This document shows, in pieces, positions 54,601 to 60,600 of a DNA stretch of 64,000 bases (the first letter of the stretch is position 1; each line of letters opens with the position of its first letter). This DNA is from Owenia fusiformis (taxonomy: Eukaryota > Annelida > Polychaeta > Sabellida > Oweniidae): contig CAIIXF020000007.1 in assembly GCA_903813345.2 (NCBI GenBank), positions 15,670,714 to 15,734,713 of the forward strand, read 5' to 3'. Below the pieces are notes generated by a model. The model was not told the DNA's origin. It did not search any database and worked only from the letters and a program-made list of their open reading frames with translations. Position numbers and translations under genes: made by a program.

Positions 54601-57600
54601 TATTCCTAACGGTAAAGGTCGCGTTTCTTTCCAACGATCAAGCTCCAAGTCAAGTTCATTCCTATCGGTCAAGGTCCAAGTCAAGTTCATTCCCGTCGAT
54701 CAAGGTCCAAGTCAAGTTCATTCCAACGATCGTCCTAGTCAAGTTTTATTCATTACCATACCTGCCAACCTAAGACCAAAATTTTGCGGTAGATTTTTTC
54801 AAAATACGGTAGTTTTTGCGGTATTTTTCAACAAAATTGCGGTAGTTTTTACGGTAGATTTTAGAAAAAAACGGTGAATTTTGCGGTAGATTTTTAAAAA
54901 ACTGTAGTTTTCGCGGTAGATTTATAAAATAAACGGTAGTTTTTGCGGTAGATTTAAAAAAATACTGTAGTTTCAGAGGTTTGGGGTAGATTTTTGAAAA
55001 AAATGTAATTTTACTGTAGAAATTTGAAAAAAGCGGTAGTTTTGCGGAAGATTTAGAAAAAATGCGGTAGTTTTACGGTAGTTTTTTGAAAAACCGGTAG
55101 TTTTGCGAAAGATTTTGAAAAAATGCGGTAGTTTTACGGTAGATTTTGAAAAAATGCGGTAGTTTTCACGGTAGTTTTTTGAAAAAGCGGTAGTTTTGCG
55201 GAAGATTCGGAAAAAACGCGGTAGTTTTACGGTAGATTTTGAAAATTGCGGTAGTTTTTAAGGTAATTTTTTGAAAAACCGGTACTTTTGCGGAAGATTT
55301 GCCAAAAATGCGGTACTTTTCGCTCGGTAAATTTGGAAAAAATGCGGTAGTTTTTGCGATAGATTTTAAAATAACTAGTTTTGTGGAAGAATTTGACCTA
55401 CCCCACATGATTTTATGTGCAATATGTCATTAATCATGTGGGGTAAGTCACTATATGTCCGTGCTATTTGGTAAATGTTCGGTAAATGAACATTGTTTGG
55501 TTCTAAAGTATATTTGTATTTGATGTGTGTTCTAAATATATTATGTGTCAACCGTCTTTGTTCGTGACTTAAATATGTGACATTTTACCAAACACTGAAT
55601 AACATGAATCGCATTAGTGCATTTATCGCATATATAGTTACATAAATCAAATATAAATGTGTAAAAGCAAACGAATTTATTACGTGTTTCGAACCATTTT
55701 AATAGAGTGGAATATCGAATGGTTGTAATCAAATCCAAAAGTGTGAAAATAGAATAAAGATGCAGAAAAAATTCCATAATCCTCATGCTGGTTGGTATAT
55801 ATTATGTATTTGTTACTGATATAATGTGTTCAGATGAAAAATACAACATTTTATCGTACTGAAAACAAATTGATTAAACTATGTATAATGTATATGTGGC
55901 GTTCAGTACTGATCATAAACCAAACTACGCATATTTCATACGGTAAAGCAAGTAGTTTTTGTCATTTCCACTCATTTATTTAGATGAAGCGCAACTAAAA
56001 TCATATTTTTGTTGCATTCGGAATAAAGATCTGTGTACAAAAGGGTTTGGTTAACATGTCAGAAAGAATTCTTTCTTGTGGTAGTTGGTGTTTGGACTGA
56101 TTATACGCCAGCGTACTGAGATAAATGCGCAATAACCTGATAACCACAGACCTGTCGATACCTATTTATATTCGGGTTGGTGAAGGAATATTACAGGGAC
56201 AGTACAGGAAGACTTCAATTTTCAGCATTTCCCAACAATAACGGGAAATTTTACGGTAGTTTGAACAAAAATACTGTTGATTTTAGCAGAAATACGGTAG
56301 ATTTTCGAAAATTTACGGTAGATTTTCAAAAATTTACGGTAGATTTTACGGCCGTTCTCATGGAAGAAACGAGTTTTTAAAAAATAAATTTACGGTAGAT
56401 TTCGAAAAAAATACGGTAAATTTTTTTACGGGCGTTTTTACGGGAAAAACATGGTATTTTTTACGGAAGTTTGTCATTTTTTTACGGAAAAACGAAAAAT
56501 TTACGGTAGATTCCCGTAAAAATACGGTAGGTTGGCAGGTATGATTACGATGAATGTTCATTACAACGATCAATATCCAAGTTAATTTTAGTCTGTCAAA
56601 TCAACATCTAAATTAGATACAACGACCACTAGCGAGCTCAATCATAACGACCAATCAACCTCAATTTAAAGTTCAGTCATAACCATCAAAATCAAATCCA
56701 ATCCTAACAATCAAAGTCAATCCTAACTCTCAGTGTCAAATGCAACTCTGTTAATAATGTCAATGCATTGTTGGATACAATAAGGATTGAGGTCATTGTC
56801 AATTTTCACTATAATTGTCAACGTAAGTTGGTGGCCTCATCTATATGGATGTAAACTTCTTTTATTGATAATTGTACTGGGCCAATTTGAAAATCAAATG
56901 ACATTCATTCTGATACTCATCACATCTTTCTGCCTTCAACTAGAAAGAATGGACACTGTACATCTTTTAATGACTTTAATTCATCGCCGGTTTGTTTGAA
57001 CGTGGTTGATTATTAATTTTTTTGTTGCATTATTTTGCTCATTGTTCTGATTGTACTGATTGCTGTACCATTTCATCAACAGTTTGTCCGCCAGTGTTCC
57101 GGGAGAAAGTGAACGATACGGCGTATTCTGTAGGAGATTACGTCACTTTGAAGTGCAGAATAGTGGGCAGCCCACACCCCAGTGTTACATGGTATAGGAA
57201 CGAGGAGCTCCTACACAGGTATGGACATTTGCATTTTAATTTGATTGAAAAAATGAACTGTCATAAGCAATGTTTAATTAAAGAGACGTGAGTAGGAAAT
57301 GCAATAAAATGTTAATACTTATTTTATTTACCACTTCTTATGGAATTGAATAGGCCTAGTATTAGTGTTCAAGAAGCTATAGTATTTGAGGTAAATGTGG
57401 ATATTGGTACAGAGGTGTTGAGTTTGTGATGTTGTCTATTTTGATTTTAAGTTCGGGATAGGACAAGATTTAATTTTTTTTTCAAATCGAAATAAAACAG
57501 GCACAAAAAGGAGCAGTCCAGTTTTAAATCACAATATCGTATCCGATATTTCGATTTCAATATAATATATATTTTGCTTTGAGGATGATACCTGTACGTT

Positions 57601-60600
57601 TTCTAAATGTTCTCTTTGTAGTGGTGGTCGTGTCCGATGTACCTACACTTCAGATGGCAGAGCCAGTTTGACAGTGCTCAGTGCAAAGCCCAATGACGAG
57701 GGAATCTACAAGTGCGTCGCTAGGAACAAACTGGGTCGAGTCAGCTGCAGAGCTAGACTTCTAGTTGGAGGTAAGAAACTCTTAAGGGTTTAGTCTTTGT
57801 CAAATCATATTCCATTTTTTTTAAAATTAACTTTTGAATTTCGTTGAAAAACAATTTATATCAAGATTGAAAGAAATGTTTGAAAATATATCTTATCTTT
57901 TCTAAGACAAGACCAAATTATTAGTATAATGACTCAGATTTTAGGACTGTCCAACATTTGCCAACTCTTGTTTTACCAACTACTATTGTTAAATGTATCC
58001 CTACAGACATCCCAGAGAGGCCGGGACGTCCTACAGTGACGCAGGTCTCCAGCCAGGAAGCGTTCATCATCTGGGACGCACCCAAGTCAGATGGTAACAC
58101 ACATATCATCGCATACAAGGTGGACTATCGCCGTCACGGTAAGAACATTGACATAAGCATGTAACCATAACTAGTCCCAGACCCCGGTTCAAGACATTCC
58201 CTCCCTTTTAGATTTGAAACCTAGAGAACAAAGGGCAACATTTGAGAAACACAATCACAAAAATAGGTCATACCAAGAAATAAACCAATGGTAATAATGC
58301 CTTATCAGGGCTACAGATATTAGTAACCAGTATGAGTTAATTTGAATTGAATGGAACATTTAAAAATCACATACCCCAATTATGCACAATTAATAAGCAA
58401 GAGCCACCAAATACTATAAAAACTGGTTTGTAACGTGAATTTGCCATAGAGTTTTATCAACGTTGATAATTCATTAAGGTGTACATGTATTAGAGAATTA
58501 CATATAGATACCTAGAGTAGGTAATCCGACCCCTTATGTATGTTATATATATGCATTATATATGTTATTATTATATTTTAGTATAATTTTGTAGTATTAT
58601 CATAATTTATGGTTAAGTAGACATTCATTTTATTTATTGAATGCTTTTAGATAAAGATGTAGCAAAAAGTAAGTTTATTTGCGTTCATGTTTGCTTTGTT
58701 AATTTTTTACATTACACTCCCTCCAATAAGTTTGGAAATCCACATCCCCATTACTTGTGTCCAATAAATGCTTTCAAACTTATGGAGGGGGTGTATGTTG
58801 TGTTGCGTTGCATGAGTTCCAGTACTGCCACATGTACTGCTGTTTTTGAACAACACTGGACAACAATAATTAACGCATATATTCATAGCCCCATCCTAAT
58901 TGTTTGGTTCTGATAATACAATTGTTGAAGTATGCCTGCTTAAAACACAAATTGATGAACTTGTGAGTGCTCAATTGCAAGTAATCGTAGACAACAATGA
59001 AATGATAGATGGGACAGTTTGGCCCACATGAACGTCTTTCCCATGCCCCCCCCCAATACATATAAAGCTAAACTACAACTGACATAATAATATCCCAATG
59101 CAATGAAAACATTCATCCTAGACCAGGGGCAAATAAATAACCACACATTTACAGCAATATTCTGAAAATAAGCAGCGTTTTCTCCACTAATATCAACTTG
59201 TATTCTTGCTATATTTATGCCATTTATATAGAACTGTAGTATGGAATGTGTGTGATCTAGACACCAATGGTGATTTTTGATAGCCCAAAGGAGGGAACAC
59301 CAATGTGTGATCTGATTGTATTAGTGTAATTGCTACGCTCTGAGCCTTTTTATTCAACACTCAAACAACTGTGTGACAACCCAAAATATGAAAGTACTAT
59401 TAAAGGGCTATTAGTAATTATCATTCTAAATATTGTGAAGCAATGCATAATTATGAGAGTACACCTCAAAAAGATGTATATGCATCTGGTGATATGATAA
59501 CACCTAAGTGGTAAAATGTACAGGGTGGTACAGAATCATAGACTCCCATGAAAGTTACAGTATGAATAGAGATGTCTCAGACATATTTAATAACATAAAT
59601 TCAATACATGCTGGAGTTTGAGCCTGAGATATTGCAACAGAAATCCAAATCTCAAAATGATCATAGCAAATGTCTATACTTTATATTTATTTTGTAGGAG
59701 ATGACAGGTGGACCACTGGCACATACACAATAGGGGAATGTGCTCTGATAAACAACCTGGAAGATGACACCATTTATAGGTATGTTTATTTGCTACAGTT
59801 TACAATTATTGTAATAACAGCTATTTTATTAAATGTTATATAATAGCTATATGTTTTGAATCAAAATGCTGAAGCATTCAAAGCATCAAAGATTTATGTG
59901 ATACAGACACACATTAAGCCCTACAAACACCAACTGAGAAAGCCAACAATATTGTAAATCAGCTCAAGCTACAACATGTACCTTCATTGTACAATGAAAT
60001 TCATTGGCAAGTGTTGAGGCACTATTTTGGGGGATATTCTTAAATATAAGAGGGCCATTCAGAAATATGATTACATTTTGGGATGATATTAAATTGACCA
60101 GGACCCTGGGCTAATACATCAAATGTTAATCTGTTGTAGGTTCCGTGTCTCTTGTATCAACCAGTTTGGAGCCAGTCCCTACAGTTGGGCATCGATAGAG
60201 TGCAAGACAAAGTCCAAAGGTAAGATCAGTCACAGTTAGAAAAATAAAGTTTTTAAGTACCAGACAAACCCCCAACATCCTCAACAATGATCTAATGTGT
60301 GACTGTCCTCATTAAGGAAAGGAATCATTATCACAATTTAAACCAACAAGAGCAAACTCATTGTATTCCTAATTAGAATATGTTCTTTTTATTTTGGAAT
60401 TAGTTCTTATGATTATTTTGCATAGACATAGATTACATAGTCTCCAGTTTTTATGGAAGATATTATGTTAAATTCTACAAGGATTCATGAACAAAAGTAC
60501 ATGTATCTTCTCTTAGAAATACTGGAAAAGTTTGTTAGGACAACCCGTACGTCTGTATTTTTTGTAATTTTACAACTTAATTCTCTAGGTGCAGCCAACC

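Larger units (their letters stand above)
53797..57082. other. possible short-isoform 3' UTR, then intron 47 with repeats
   Basis: 53797-54170 would be the 3' UTR of the short isoform, ending at a candidate AATAAA. It is followed by a 243-bp tandem duplication, a 'cggtagat'-rich TIR element (to 56543) and AT-rich unique sequence up to exon 48. No other exon was seen. Confidence 0.65.
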
